Of a DNA stretch of 64,000 nucleotides, positions 34,601-48,200 are shown piece by piece; the first letter of the stretch is position 1; each line of letters starts with the position of its first letter. Source of the stretch: Marisa cornuarietis (Eukaryota > Mollusca > Gastropoda > Architaenioglossa > Ampullariidae); contig SMMW01000006.1 in the NCBI GenBank assembly GCA_004794655.1, positions 160,001 to 224,000 on the forward strand, in the 5' to 3' direction. The position numbers and the translations under genes were made by a program. Under the pieces are notes generated by a model. It was given only the letters and a program-made list of their open reading frames with translations, did not search any database and had not been told where the DNA came from.

Positions 34601-34735
34601 CCTATTCCTAGTGAAACAAATGTGGCCATGGTCATTTTTTGTACTGGCACTCAACTCTACTTTATATCCTTTTCTGTATACTTTAAATTTTTTAGCAGTA
34701 TAGGCTTGTAGAAGAGAAACGTATGTTAAAAAATT
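31692..34735 (+). pseudogene. A-type receptor pseudogene psiA, 5'-deleted
   Basis: Homology to A1/A2 begins inside the second CUB-like domain and runs through the degenerate LDLa (32066-32130), lectin-like domain (32178-32516), LDLa modules, LRRs, hinge and all helices. The copy is dead: TAA at 32010-32012, TAG at 32514-32516, a Cys codon changed to TGA at 32872-32874, a frameshift near 32965, a roughly 14-bp deletion near 33093, TAA at 33304-33306, badly eroded LRRs, a hinge Cys codon changed to TGA at 33784-33786, a frameshift near 34075, and an extra T near 34636 just before helix 7. Helices 3 to 6 remain open from 34082 to about 34636 with DRF and CWFP intact, and helix 3-4 is almost identical to A2 at the DNA level. 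About 265 amino-terminal codons are missing. Confidence 0.95.
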
Positions 34736-34918
34736 AGCGTCCCGATTACCATCAAGTGTAGATATGAAGTCAGTAGTGTCGTGGTAATGCAACTCTACTG
34801 ATGCCTTTCGGCAATAGCAACTGTTTATCACTAAGCCCTTACAACGATTACTGTAATGGTCCGCATAAAACATTGGCAGTAACAATTCAATCGTAGAAAT
34901 AGAACAAACTTTGTATTA

Positions 34919-34919
<1 letters not shown>

Positions 34920-35007
<88 letters not shown>
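34920..35007. repeat. (AC)n microsatellite
   Basis: Uninterrupted AC tract of 44 units, about 190 bp beyond the end of psiA. Confidence 0.97.
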
Positions 35008-35010
<3 letters not shown>

Positions 35011-37307
35011 TGTGAAATTATGCCGAAAAGAATACGTCTTCCACTTGGACTTCTTGTGATAGCTATAGCTGTGTATACGCAGTGTGTGCGTTTGAAAATC
35101 CAATTTTGATTTTAGATTTCCGACTAAGAATGTCAGGAAATATGTGAATAACTGTTTGAGTATAACACAAAGTTGAGCTAAACATTTTACCTCATAAGGA
35201 ACAAAATATTTGATAGTAAGAATGCAAATAAATAAATAAATAATAAATACAAAATAAATAAATAAATAAACACTGTTCCCGAATCTAAATGTCTTCTTTT
35301 GTTATTACAATTTTTGGCTTTTCTTCAGGTATTCAAAGCTCTATGATCATAACAAATTCAATGTGCCGTGGATGCGAAATAATTTAGTGCAATACAATAA
35401 ATCTATTGAAATAAAACTTATCTTCCGTCTTCTGCTAAGGGCACTTTTAATATTATACAGTTTTCAGTATCTTGGAATGTATCTTTTACAGTAAATAGAT
35501 GGGTTTCTTTTTCCTACCTCAAGACTTTGGCTAAATGCTTTATAACTTCTAAGACAAATTTTACAACTTCGGATAGATTCTAAAACTTTCTAAAAGTGAG
35601 GACGGTTCGCAAAGAGGAAATCAAGGAGGCGGAATAGCCGGGAACATCGGAGGCAAAAAAGAACGAGGAGGAGAAGAGTGATTTTACATTTTTGGCTGAC
35701 AAAAAACTCACACAAAACAGTCGGTCATTTAAAGAGATTTCACAAGATGAGAAAGAAAAGTGAGCAGGATTTTGAAAAAGTACGACCAGAAGAAGAAGAA
35801 GAAAAGGTTGAACAAGTTAACACAGTGGGTTTTATTGTTCGTTTAAGTGATAAATATAACTTGTGGCTTTATCTTAAACAAAAGACTAAAACAAAGAAGA
35901 AGAGCATTGCTACTATAATAATAAATGTCGCATAACTTCTGTGGAGCTTCCTTAAATAAGAATGGCGAAATTACCACTGCCTTTGCTTGTAAATTAATAT
36001 TATAAATAGAAAAAGCACAACATACAAAGCTGTACAATGCATCAAAACTACAGTAATAATAGCAATATCAGCGGCATTAACACCAGCAGTAGTAGTACTA
36101 TGGTATATAATGATATAGTAATTAGTAAAGGTAGCGACCAAACCTTTTGGTCGATGGGAAGGGAGGTAACCTCGTAGCCAGCCTTTTTCTCGAGGGTAGT
36201 GGTAGCCTCCCTTTCTCTCATTGGTGTTTCTCCCCCAGTCCTCTCAGGAGTCAGCTACACCTTTTCTACATGGGTCTAGTGGACCAATTGCTGCCAGCAT
36301 CACTGTATCGATCTTCCAATCGTGTTCGAACCTCATATAAGAAAATCAATAAATCTTTCAATTTACTGAGACTCAAACAAAAGGAAAATAATTACAATAA
36401 AACACTTTGATGGCGAATACATGTAAATGTTTTACAAAAGTGTTTATCAAGTATAAATAAAATAATGAGATTTATATAAATAAAGGATACATGCTGGCAA
36501 GCATTTCTCACATTATATGAAATGATGCTGAAATGTTTTGTAGAACATATCAGAATGTTTGATATCAGATTGTAAATTAAGCAGAAATAAAATGGCAGCT
36601 CCCCATAGAAATGATTTTGTGATATTTGACGTGTCACTCTACTGGTTGACTCAGGTATTGCTATGTGGAAATGTTAGAACTACACTGCAGAAATAAAAAG
36701 AAAGAAAATGTTAATCAAAGAGTACAATCTGTGACTGCCTATAGTTCATTAAAAAAACTGCATTATTCTTATTATTAATGTTTGCCTGCTATACATGTCT
36801 TATAATGCAAAGAAAAAAAAATGGATGCATAAATTCCAGACCTTTTTCTTCCTTTTTTTCTGAAAAGCCTTTTGTGTCATTTTTAAAATAATCATTAGTT
36901 CAAGTATATGAAACATCATAGTAATCAAATTATTTTATTCCTTTGAAATATTTTGCTTTCCAAAATTAATTAGCATTTATGTCTATGAGCAATGGTGAAT
37001 ATTTTCAAGGCTTTTTTCCTGTAAAAAATTTACTTAATTTTCTGAGTACTTTATTACATTATTAAGTACAAGATATTTATCCAAATGTAAACAAAGATAT
37101 AATTTGGTAAAGGGTCGAATATATTTTTTGCTAGTTTTCTCTTATTACCTTCATTTTGTGTTAAGGGGTTAGTTTCTAGTACTGTAATAAAGAGTTAGCT
37201 GCTTTTGGTATATTTTTGCATCTGACAGATTCATTGCTGTGAGTCACATGAACCTGGATATGTTTGTCAGAATCTTATACATTGACAAAAGTGAACACAA
37301 ACTGCAT

Positions 37308-37422
37308 CTGACTGACTGACTGACTGACTGACTGACTGACTGACTGACTGACTCACTGACTCACTCACTCACTCACTCACTCACTCACTCACTCACTCAC
37401 TCACTCACTCACTCACTCACTC
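37308..37422. repeat. (CTGA)n to (CTCA)n tetranucleotide array
   Basis: About ten CTGA units change within a few transitional units into about 17 CTCA units, a G-to-C switch inside one tract. Confidence 0.95.
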
Positions 37423-40156
37423 TTCAAGAACAACGGAAAGCAAATAAACATAGCTACATTATGGTATTTACCCAATGTCACAATGGCAACATACATGTAC
37501 AGATCACACTGAATATTACACAAGGGAAATTAAAACTTTCAAGATCTTTCTTTTTGCAGACTCCCAGCAAAAGCAAACTTGGAAGCATATCAGTATGCAA
37601 CAATGTTATTGCTGAATAACTTTAGTTTCGCAGCAAAAAGGCTTTAATTCTTTTTTTGTTCAATGATAAAATCTCATTAGGCATAAGGTATACCTGCCAC
37701 GGAAGATAAATAAAAGCTTATGAAATCTCATGGGTCCAAAGGTTGAGTAACTGGTTATGTACTATGAGAAAATATTATGTTATCATGGATAAATTATGTA
37801 TACTGGGTTTATCAGATCAAGTAAAATAATTAAAATTAAAATACCGAATCATGAATTATTGCATTTAAAAACAATATAGCATCTGATGCCTATCCCTTTT
37901 TAGAGTATTGTATTCTGTGATTCTGTGAAGAAAGATCCAAAATGAAACTTTGAAGACATACAGAAAGGCCTGAATGCTGTAATAAAAAGGAAAATAAACT
38001 GAATATGCAGCTATCCTGGGAAAACATTTCTAGCAAAGTATAAAATATAACAGATATTAAGTTAAAATTGATAAAATGTATACTGTAGATAGAATTTTGG
38101 GCACAAATACTTAGAACAGCTACTACTAGTACAACTAAATGAAAAATAATAATCTATGCACTTTTAGTAAAAAGGGGGCAACAAAAATTGAGCATTTACT
38201 TTGGCATTGAAAAAGAGTTAAGTTCATTTTGAATAATTTGAAAAAGATATTTTCTCAGAAAAATCAGAATATGTTCAACTTTAAAGTGAATGATGTGCTA
38301 CTAGGATATGACAAACACTTTAAAAATTACGTTGTATTTGAGATTAATCTACTCGAGGTAAAATTTTTGTATACATGTGTAACCTTAAGGAAAAATAACC
38401 AATTTTAAGCATTAAAAAAAAATTAAATGTAACTTAAAAGGTAGACAGGTGTAATGCTGCTTTTAGTATGAAGCTGTATTTTTAACAGTTCAGTAGACTA
38501 ACTGCATGCTGCTTATATCAATATAAAGCCATAGAGAGCATATGCATGAATACGTCTATTTAAAATTCTGTATCCCTTCTGTTTTCCTCTTAAGCCTGGA
38601 AATCCTGTAACTATATTTGTGTGAAAGTGCATGTATGTACTCTTTTTATTTATTGCACTTAATAACATTGAGGTATAAAGAATTTTGTGTGTTATGTCTG
38701 TGAAATAACTGTCATTTTGCATAATTTGTATATTATATATATATAAGAGAGAGACACACACATACACACACACAGATAACAGTATGTGTTGAATGAGTAT
38801 GTATGTACAATGGACTATGTACATGTATATGTGGTGTGAGGGCTAATTTTTTTTAAAAAAAGGTAATGATTTGTCCCTGACTTTTTTAGGTGGTTAGGAA
38901 GTGAAATATGTTAAAGATCTCTTTTTTTCCTGTGGCAAGTATTAAGTGTAGCGCGATCCCCATCTCCTCTTCTGGCTGTTTTATTTTCCCCAACCCTCTT
39001 ACTAAGGAGGTACCCATTTCCACCAGCTGGGTCGATTGAGGGAAGTTTTCATTGCTACACGGGTATTGAATCTGCATGTGCGCCTTAAATGCAGTTCATG
39101 CGCTAGGGCTCTAACAACTTGGCTATAAACTTTACATTAAAAAGCTACTTATACTGAGTCTTCTGCTGCATATCACATGATATGGAAATTGAAGTCATAA
39201 CCATTCTGGAGAACAAACTGTCACTGCCTCGATCTTTTGTTACTCAATGTTTACAGTTGAGGTTCTAATAGTTTTGTGTTAAAAATAAAAGTTAATCAGA
39301 CCTTCATTTCATTATTTATTAATAAATGTGAACCTATATGCTAGTCTGCACTATCTGCCTCTTTTTTCATGATAAATTATATGGAGACTGTAGTAACTGT
39401 AGTAACACAAAGAATTAATGTCAAAGTATTGGCGATATCAACCGATCCCCTGCAGGTAACTTTATTATAAACAGTTCTCAGTCGGCAACTGGTGCTGCAT
39501 GACTCCACATTGCAGGTATTTACTGGTAATTGAACACAGAACTTTTACATATAGCATTGCTGAGGAAGTTTTTTTAAGGACGTTAAATATCGTTAATGCT
39601 TTAAAATCGTGCAGTTAGGATGCCACTCTGGGTACTCTCGATCAACTGTCGATCTCCCACTTCTGTATATTGTTATTACTGGCTTTAGATTGATAAAAGT
39701 TAAAGACTAATCAGATCACAACCGCATTTAGTATAGAAATGTAGCAGTCTTGAACGTGCTAGGAAGTTATTTGTGATGGCCAAACATTCAAAGATGCAAC
39801 ATTTGCTTTTAATTTCAAGAAAATGGTGCTAGTACATGGTGGAAATGGAAAATAAATTCATAATAAATCACTTATTAGAAACAGTAAAACATAGCCCATG
39901 AGTGTATTGAACATTGGAATAATAGAAACACAGGTCAAGAGAAAAGTAGTTTATTGTTGAAGGAGAGGATTTTCACAATAAGGGTACCATTAAACTGTGT
40001 AAGACACAATTAATAGAATTAAATAATTGTTAATAATTATATATTCACAAGTAACATTTATTAAACAAGCAAAATATGTGAAATAAAATAAATTGCAATG
40101 ATTAAGAATGTGACATGTGTCAGAACAAGTTGAACTGCTGCATTTTTCTTTCTCTA

Positions 40157-40248
40157 GCTCCAGTGTCTGAAATGCTTTGCCACCATTACTTTGTCACACA
40201 TACCACATTTGATGGGTTTAAGTCATGCCTTAAAATCCACCTTTTCCT
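40157..40248 (+). mobile_element. Remnant of non-LTR reverse transcriptase carboxyl end
   Basis: The plus-strand frame reads LAPVSEML, then FDGFKSCLKIHLFLKK. This fits the conserved carboxyl end of CR1/L2-like reverse transcriptases (aP.WN.LP..lr...FK..LKTHLF), with the WN and LP residues decayed. The intact motif is visible on the minus strand at 44308-44420. Confidence 0.55.
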
Positions 40249-40622
40249 GAAAAAGATAGTATCTGCTATAGCTATCTCTGTTCTCATTTTTTTATACTAT
40301 CCCAATCTGTGTGCATGTGTATGCTGTATCCTCTGCCCTAAGATTTTACATTTTTGTGCTTCATATTGCATTTGCCTTTTTTTCATTATAAATTGATTCC
40401 TTACTCCAAGAGGAAAAGGATGATGTAGTTTTAAATTATTTAAACAACATGATTAAACTAAAGTAAATAACCAGTTATATATTTCTGAATGTTAGTATAT
40501 GTATTTGAGTGGGTGATGTTTTTTGTGAATGTATGTGGTGGTTGTTGGAGGAAATGTGTTTTCTTAGTCAATGTGTGTGTGGGTTAATGAGTGCATTGTG
40601 TGGGAGAGTCTGTGGGTAAATG

Positions 40623-40658
<36 letters not shown>

Positions 40659-41146
40659 CACACACACACACACAGAGTGAGAGTATATTGATTCAAAATA
40701 TTAAGGCATATATATATAATTTCTGTTATTGTTAATGACCACAAAAATGTACATGCTTTCCACCTCTGTAGAAAATAAAACAGCCATTATGTAACAGCTC
40801 GATCCTTATAAACCAAATCCCAAATTCTGTTAAGGATACAGTAGTCTCCAATAGTGAACTTTCTGTAAAAAGGTTTCGAAAGTACAAATAGACTTCATAA
40901 TAGATTCACAAAAGTTATTTCAGGCCCATACAATTATGTAACTACACACAGTCTACTTTCACATAAATGATTATGGCTGCTTGCCAATATCAATACTGTT
41001 TTCTACATTATCTTAAATAAAATTATATTAACCTTTTTTAACACAGCGTCCTCCCTAGAAATGAAGGGTCAACACAAGAAGCTTCAGAAGGCATTAATGC
41101 ATTTTAAAAAATCACTCAAATAATAAATCCTTTCTATATATATATA

Positions 41147-41147
<1 letters not shown>

Positions 41148-41196
<49 letters not shown>
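41148..41196. repeat. (AC)n microsatellite
   Basis: AC tract of about 24 units following a short TA tract. Confidence 0.96.
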
Positions 41197-41198
<2 letters not shown>

Positions 41199-41397
41199 AC
41201 TAGTCAAACTAGACGATGCTACCCAAGCTTTTCCCATGAGACTGATGAGAGTTATGAAAAAGTTTTGTTTTGGACTTTTGGCGACAGCCCATAAGACTAA
41301 CACAAAACATCATAAAATAACGAGTTAACCTATACCAGCAAGCACACAAACGACTGTTATCTTTTTTCATTTTTTTGTTTTTGTAGCTCACGTATGA

Positions 41398-41785
41398 CAT
41401 TTGTCTCGCTTTCAAGAGGCGCAACTTTAGGGTTCTAGTTTCAGACAGTTACAAGATGTTGTGTAAAGATGATGTGATCTTTCAGCTCAACAGACGTTAT
41501 TCTTTACGAGATTTATATGTTGTGTCGCTTGAACCTCGGCAAATATCTCGCCATGCTCTAATCTTTGCAAACAAATAAATGGTAAGTGTGAACATCAGAT
41601 AAAATGTCATGGGGTCGCTTGTCAGAAGAACCTTTGTACGAGGAACTTTGTTTTTGAAAGGAAGACGATCTTCGGTTACGTAAAGTCTGGAAAGTACGAC
41701 AAAGTTAACTCATTAAACCTGCGAAGTTACGCGAATTATTTTATTTTCTTTGCTTTGGCTTCCAGACTGCGAGGAGATGTAGGGC
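41398..41785 (-). repeat. Dispersed repeat R2, copy 2
   Basis: Reverse complement of 6553-6945 over about 390 bases. On the plus strand the donor-like GGTAAGTG lies at about 41581. Immediately right, near 41782-41850, a GGGCCGGCGCAAGG and GCCGCGCCCC stretch may belong to another repeat. Confidence 0.65.
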
Positions 41786-44112
41786 CGGCGCAAGGCTGTG
41801 CCGCGCCCCAGCCGAAAGACAAATACCGCACCCCTACCCCCCAAAAGTGAACCAGTTATAAATAAAAATGATAATTATACGTTTAGGCTAATTCTGTTTT
41901 CTTAACTAAAAATTTAAACAGAAAAACTAGGCTTACATTTAAGACTACAGGACTGTAATGGACCCGTTTGTGCAATGAAAATTTGTAACACCACTTTGCA
42001 TCTACACAATCAGAATAAGCACTATAAGAAATAAGGAAATAAAATTAGGGTAAAGAAGGAGAGAAATCGTGTTAATAAAACACACAGGCATATCACAATG
42101 TATAAAAAGTATGCAAACTCATCTTTACAAACTCTCATGATGTCGTTTCTGTAGGATAGTATGCATTGTTCGATCAGTCTTCAGGCTAAGTCCAGTTGAC
42201 AGATATATTTTTAAGGAACAGTTCAGTTCACAGAACTTCTAATAGACCTTCGATGATATATATTCAGCTTTCTTTGGATGATAGCTCGCTCGAACAGACC
42301 ATTACAAAGTACATTCAAACAGCATCTCTCCGTCACACATGGATACTTGCATGCCTACCAAATCAGACCCACACTTAAGAGTAGAGGGAATTCAAACACT
42401 CGTGTAAAAGACTTTATGGAGTGGCGGCTGTCTGCACACTGATGGAGACAAGAAATCTGTGGCACCTTGCTCTGGTTTTATTTTGCTGTTTGGTCTAAAA
42501 CTCAAGCTATCACAGCTTCTAGCATCTAGACCACCCTCATCACAAGTACCGCATGTTCTCATCCAGAGTTTCGCCTGACAGGTGGGTGGTGGCGGTACAA
42601 GGGAGAGTCTTCCAGAAGATAACAATACAAAGTTGTAAGCCATGGTGTCAAGGCTTTTCTCAAAAACATTTCAATAACCAGCACTGCTCGGTGTCCGGCC
42701 TGATAGCGTTTGCTAAAAACTAGAGAGGTATATAGACTATAGGTCTTAGTATGCATCATCTCTTAACAACCAATTTTAAATATTTTGTCAATAGAGCATA
42801 ACAACAAGCTATCCGTTCGAACTGTATACAAAAAGACGCACTTTTAAATGATAAAATAAAATAAAAATAAAACAAATTACAATTTTACAACTAAATTAAG
42901 CGTACTACACCAATTGAACCGAAAATAATAATTAAATAAGAAAGTTAAATATTCACGACCATGAGTCACAACAGTAAGTACAAAACCGTACAAATCTCTA
43001 TCCTCAGTAGTGTCACCGGTATATACAGCACTAGTGAGGCAGTGACAGTGAATTAGATAAATAAATTGATCTGAACTTTGACGAGATAAACAAATATAAT
43101 ATTTACCTTCAACTGCCTCTACCTTGACATTTGTTTGTTAAAGGCTCTTATAAACTAAGAACGTGATCGTGACATTGGCTAAGTTCCCTCGGGTTCAAAG
43201 TTCGTAAGCGTAAAACATGTTGAGCATAAAACAGTTGTCATAACCAAAAAGAAACTTAACTCAGTGTTGTTGTCCCTGATCTCGATCAGCTGCAGTGTTT
43301 TCAATGCATAAGTGCAGAACTTCATCCAGCTTTGGATAGAAGAGAGAAAGATGAGGCTGGCATGTGGTCCCATTCATCGTAGGGATTCTCCCCGACCAGT
43401 CCCTTCCCCCTCCACCAACGCCACCCCTCTACCACCCTCTGCCGTCCCTCCTCCGCCTTCTTCTTTCCTGCTGGTTAGCTAGTCACTTCAAATGTGCCCT
43501 CATATAATAGGGCCATCCTGTCATACATGAACTGAGAAACTTGCGTGGTGAAGTCAACTTACAAGCAGAGGAAAGGTGTCCTGCTAATGTCATTCTATGA
43601 AAATGACATTTTTCCCAAACATTCATCTTTAAAAACAAAAACCAACCGGCCACTCTTGCGTCCATGACTGCGCCCTAGACGACTGACTAGTTCGCCTAAT
43701 AAGTCGAACTGATCCTGTAATTTACAAAGATATTTAAAAATACCGTCAAGCTATTCTTTATTATTAGTATTATTTTTCATTCACACGTAGATACTGCCGA
43801 GCAAGAAATGATAACTGTCCTTAATTACAATGTTTCTCTTCTCTTAAATTTTTCAAAGCAGTTTAAAACATTTTAGTAGTCAACTCTATCCCACCATCTA
43901 AAATTGTTCTTGTTTGAAACGTAAAGATCCCAGACACACGGTGAGCAATGCAGAGAGAAAAAACACATCTTGATATATTAGTGTACTTTAGAAAATGACT
44001 GTTAAAAGGAAAAGAAAGGAAAAGCAAAATAGAATTTAAGATGGTGAGGTGGGGCTGGTAGGTGGTGATAACACGATTTTGTTAGAGGATATGCAACGAT
44101 GGCGTGGTTTTT
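41786..44112. other. Non-coding stretch, nothing recognised
   Basis: No frame with domains or conserved partners, and no repeats with a second copy in the window were recognised. Confidence 0.5.
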
Positions 44113-44537
44113 ATGATGATGATGATGTCCATTTGTAATGCGCAGGTATCCATTCGGAAGAATGCTCATTGCGCAGCAAAAGCAAAATAAATAAAAAATA
44201 AGAAAAAAAAATAATAAAAATAAAATAAAGTAAATAAATAGATAAACACCAGGAAAGTAAAAAATAAAGACACCAGTGTTGCTTGGTTGTTTAAGTTTAA
44301 GTCCGTCTTAAATAAACAGATGGGTCTTCAGTCTTTTTCGAAACGTGGTTGGTGAGGTGATGGTGGACAATGACGATGGCAGCGCATTCCACAGTTTAGG
44401 TGCCGCGTTTTTGAAGGCCCTGGCTCCAGTGCGCTTCTTGTTTGTGTCTTCCACTGCAGGGAGACAGAAGCGTGACTGGGAGCCAGAGCGAAGACCACGT
44501 GACGGCTGGTAAGGAGGAACTACCTCTTGTATGATGA
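44113..44537 (-). mobile_element. 5'-truncated non-LTR retrotransposon (CR1/L2-like)
   Basis: The minus strand encodes PSRGLRSGSQSRFCLP, then KLWNALPSSLSTITSP and FRKRLKTHLFI, with TAA at 44308-44310: the conserved carboxyl end of a non-LTR reverse transcriptase. It is followed by an A/T-rich 3'UTR, the GCGCAATGAGCATTCTTCCG tail and an ATC microsatellite ending at 44113. Only the last 70-80 codons survive, the usual result of 5'-truncated insertion. Confidence 0.85.
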
Positions 44538-45238
44538 CACAAAAATGCTACACGCAGAAATTTGAACTCTCAAGTACAAATCACCAACAGTAAATCTGGT
44601 CTAGAAAATACATCGAAGACTGAAAGAATCCAGCAGAATATTAAGCACAAACAAAAATAAAATTAAGCACTTTTAACTTAAAAGGACCAGCACAGAGAAT
44701 GGCTGGATTTTCACAAAATGACATGAACGAGAGAATGATTTTCTGCAGATGTAACAGAAAGAAAGATAGGGGCAGGCCTGCCGTGGGCGGTTACAATGTC
44801 GTTGCAGACGACATGAAGAATTGTGCCAGCTTTGGCGCCTGCAAACTTTAGTCGCGCCGCGCAGTCATCATGTTGCGAGACACTAAACAGTAGCGCGCGC
44901 TGTCTGTGCGTATTCCGGGTGGCGGCTACTGCAGCATAGGGTGGATTCTGTTTTGCTGCTGCGGAGTCGCAGCATCCTGCTCGGTGTGAAAAGGCGGCAT
45001 TACGGGAACAGCTGATGCCGGAGACTTAACCCTTGTTAGGTGTTGCCTTGTAATAACTCAAATTTCTACGGTATCGAAGCGCTGAAAAAATAACCGTTCT
45101 GTTTGCTAACAAATTTTTGCCAGGAATATTTTGCCGTCTTTTTTGTCGTTGCACACGATCATAATAAAAAATTATTTTTTTCAAAAATAAAACAAAAACA
45201 AACAAACAAACAACAACAACAAACCAAGATGCTCAGTC
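44538..45238. other. B2 3' flank
   Basis: No coding sequence. It includes a GC-rich segment at about 44760-45000 and an A/C-rich simple stretch near 45185-45225 just beyond the B2 stop. No clear AATAAA was found on the minus strand within 200 bp of the stop. Confidence 0.5.
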
Positions 45239-48200
45239 TTAGGTGAGTTGTGTTTGAATGGAGAAAACGCGTGTTGTCTGCATATTCTTGCGGCGAGATT
45301 CTAACATCTTCAGCAGGCGTAGCCGCCGCTTATTTCTTCTCGCCTCACGATGAACGCTAACGGCGTACAGGACAGGGTTCAGGGCCGTGTTCAGTGGACA
45401 CACCAGTAGTGCCACCCCACTGATGATCTCAAGAGAATACGATGTTCCCATGTGAGTGGTGACCGCCAGGAAGCTCATGAGAGAGCAAGACAATGTTTTT
45501 GTAACTAGCAGAAGGGTTAGTCGTCGAGTGGCTGTTCCTTCTACGATCTCAGGATTATTATCTGACTGCAAGTTTTCTGATGATGTCTTGTTTAGGCTGA
45601 AGAAATAAAATATGTCAGCCGTCACAGCTAAGACAGGATTCAGGACGGCAAAAACAGCAAATTCATAGGGCCACCCGATAAAGCCAACCTTATGTACCGG
45701 TAAAGGTGCACAGAGCGAGTTTTGCCGGTAGATATCCCACTGAGGCGCCATTAGAAACAACGGCAAAGCAGCGAGAACTAGTCCAACGATCCAGGCGGAG
45801 CAGCAGCAGATACGAGTTATTAATTTATATTGTGAGTGATTCTTCTTAAGACTTGATAGAAACACGCAGTCTGCTGCTAGGAGAACCAGCGACATCAAAG
45901 ACACCTCATTCGAGATGAAGAAAACAATGCCGACTATTTTACAAAGGGCTCCACCTGTCCACGACTGCTCGTACCATAAGTAACGTTCTCTATACACCTG
46001 ATCTACGACACCAACAACAAACAGATAAATACCCATAAGGGGATCTGAGATGTTTAAATTAATTATCAAGAATCTGAACGCCCAGCCAAGCGTTTCTTTC
46101 GCTGATAAAATGGTGTAAATAGCACAACAAATGTTTCCTGTAATTGTTGTGAAACACAATATCCAGAGAATTACACTGAGAGGCTTTGAACGTAAAAGAT
46201 TCTGACAAGAGGAAAAGCTATTGACCGGTGTAAAGCAAAGAAAATCTTCAACATCGGGAAGAATTTCTTGACAGCAAAGGGTGTAATAACTGGCGTGAAT
46301 AGTCCGAAGCGACCTTAAATGCCTCAGAGTCTCTCTGTGAATTTCTCTGATGTCAGTTCCCCTGATGTCTAACTCAGTCAAGCTGTGACTATAGTTGAAT
46401 TGTGCAGAACTAAACACTGTAATCAGACTGAAAGACAGATTTAACACCTTGACATTGGAAAAAAACGAGAACATTTCACTTTCAAGCGTGCTCAGAAAAG
46501 TTCGTGACATATCAAGATGAGTCAGAGGCGAGTGGAATGCAGTGTAACTAGTGAATAAGGACTGCAACGGATTTCCACTTAGACGAAGAACTTGGAGATG
46601 TTCTAATTGCATGAAATATGACATGTCGAGCCAGTTAATGAGGTTTTCACTCAGGTCCAGTGTTTGAAGACTAGGAAATGACATGCTGGAAAGATTTTGT
46701 AAGTTACAAGCTGCTAGACTGAGCCACACAAGGTAAATGCTGGGATACAGTTCTGTCGTTGACATTCCGGAGCCGCTTGCATCCAAATAACGCATTGCAG
46801 GGAATTTCTGCGAATCAAATATTGTTGAGCACACAAACGCCAATCCCTGACACAAACAGCCTTGAGGGCAGCTGAGCTGACAGAACAGTTCGTCGTCGCG
46901 TTGTGGACACTGTGGTCGGCCATCACACATGTGATCCACGTGCACGCACACGCTAGAGGCGCGACACCTGTAGAAGCCCGGACACGTGTAACTCGTACAG
47001 TCTTCCTCGTCCTCGTGATAAGGGCAGTCGTACACGCCGTTACACCGCACGTAAATGGGTAGACAGTAGCCGTCAGGTGGACACCGGAAATGCGTGTCTG
47101 GGCATGCGTCAGAGATCTTGAGTTCCTTGTAGGTGATGTCATCTTGCTGAGTAAAGTCTATGACTGCTGGAGGTGCATAAAAGTCAGTCACGGGGATGTA
47201 CCATATTTGAAACTGGACACAGTCCTCATCTGAAGCATCCCAGCAGTCCGTGTCGACGTTACATCGTTTACTCAGCTCTATGCACTGGCCGTTCCGGCAC
47301 TTAAACCCGTCACACTGGTGGTCACGTTTGCAAAAGTTTTCGTCAGATGTATCCGGGCAATCTGGTCTGAAATCACACACAAGACTGTAGGGAAGAGTGT
47401 TACTGTGGTCACGACACACAAACATGTCGGTCAAAACAGATTTTCTGCTCCTCGTCCAGGTCAGGCAATGCAGAGAAGACATTTGTGCACCACAGTGGCT
47501 GGCTTTATCACATGACAGGAAATCGAAAGTAAAGTGACCATCAGGACACGATACATAGAGACTGTTATTGGGTTTTGTGATGTGGTCATTTTTAACGCGA
47601 GGAATTATTGGTATAGACATTTTAGAGACATTCAGTTTTGTTACAGAAAACTCACACACTGGAATCCCTACTATAGACCGATCAATGCACCGGTACATTA
47701 CAAAGTCAGCAAGCATTGCATGTGAAGTCGAGCAGTAAGTGTTATGCGCATTTACTGATATTTTATTTAGTACGCTGAATGCTAGATAAGTATAATGATA
47801 AGCAACAGTGCCATCAGACCAGGCCAAGACTTTCTTGTACTGTGGGGGTAAGGTACCGCCGTATGTGCTCAAACCTACATGCATATCAAATGGTGACTTA
47901 TCAAAATGATAAATTTTATTAAAAGCATCGAGTTCCTGTTTAGTCTTCATGTTGGCAAGATTTCCTCCTCGATTTCTGCACTCCCGACTAGCAGAAGACC
48001 AGGATACGTATCCTTTGGACTTAAAGAAAACATAGCATTTATTTCCCACAGCAACCGAGCCGTTACAGGCGACACTGCTGAAAGAACATCTAGGCCCCTC
48101 ATCTTCTCCTCCGTGGCACTCTGGCTCCAGATTACACTCCAGGTGTTGTTTAAATTTGCTGTAGTGCGGCACGGAACAATCCCACAGGCCGCTGTCTAGC

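Larger units (their letters stand above)
35008..41147. other. Long non-coding interval
   Basis: AT-rich spacer without supported genes. Contents: an AAAT-rich simple stretch near 35228-35270, a tetranucleotide array at 37308-37422, a reverse-transcriptase remnant at 40157-40248, and a TG/AG/AC compound repeat near 40622-40674. The stretch near 38940-39065 (with GGTACCCATTTCCACCAGCT) looks like an interspersed repeat, but no second copy is present in the window. Confidence 0.55.

Noticed and set aside
37308..37422. CRISPR-like or regulatory repeat array
   Set aside because: Simple tetranucleotide microsatellite without spacers, in a eukaryotic genome.
41782..41850. GC-rich GGGCCGGCGCAAGG stretch as a transposon terminus
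   Set aside because: No matching inverted end or target-site duplication was found nearby.
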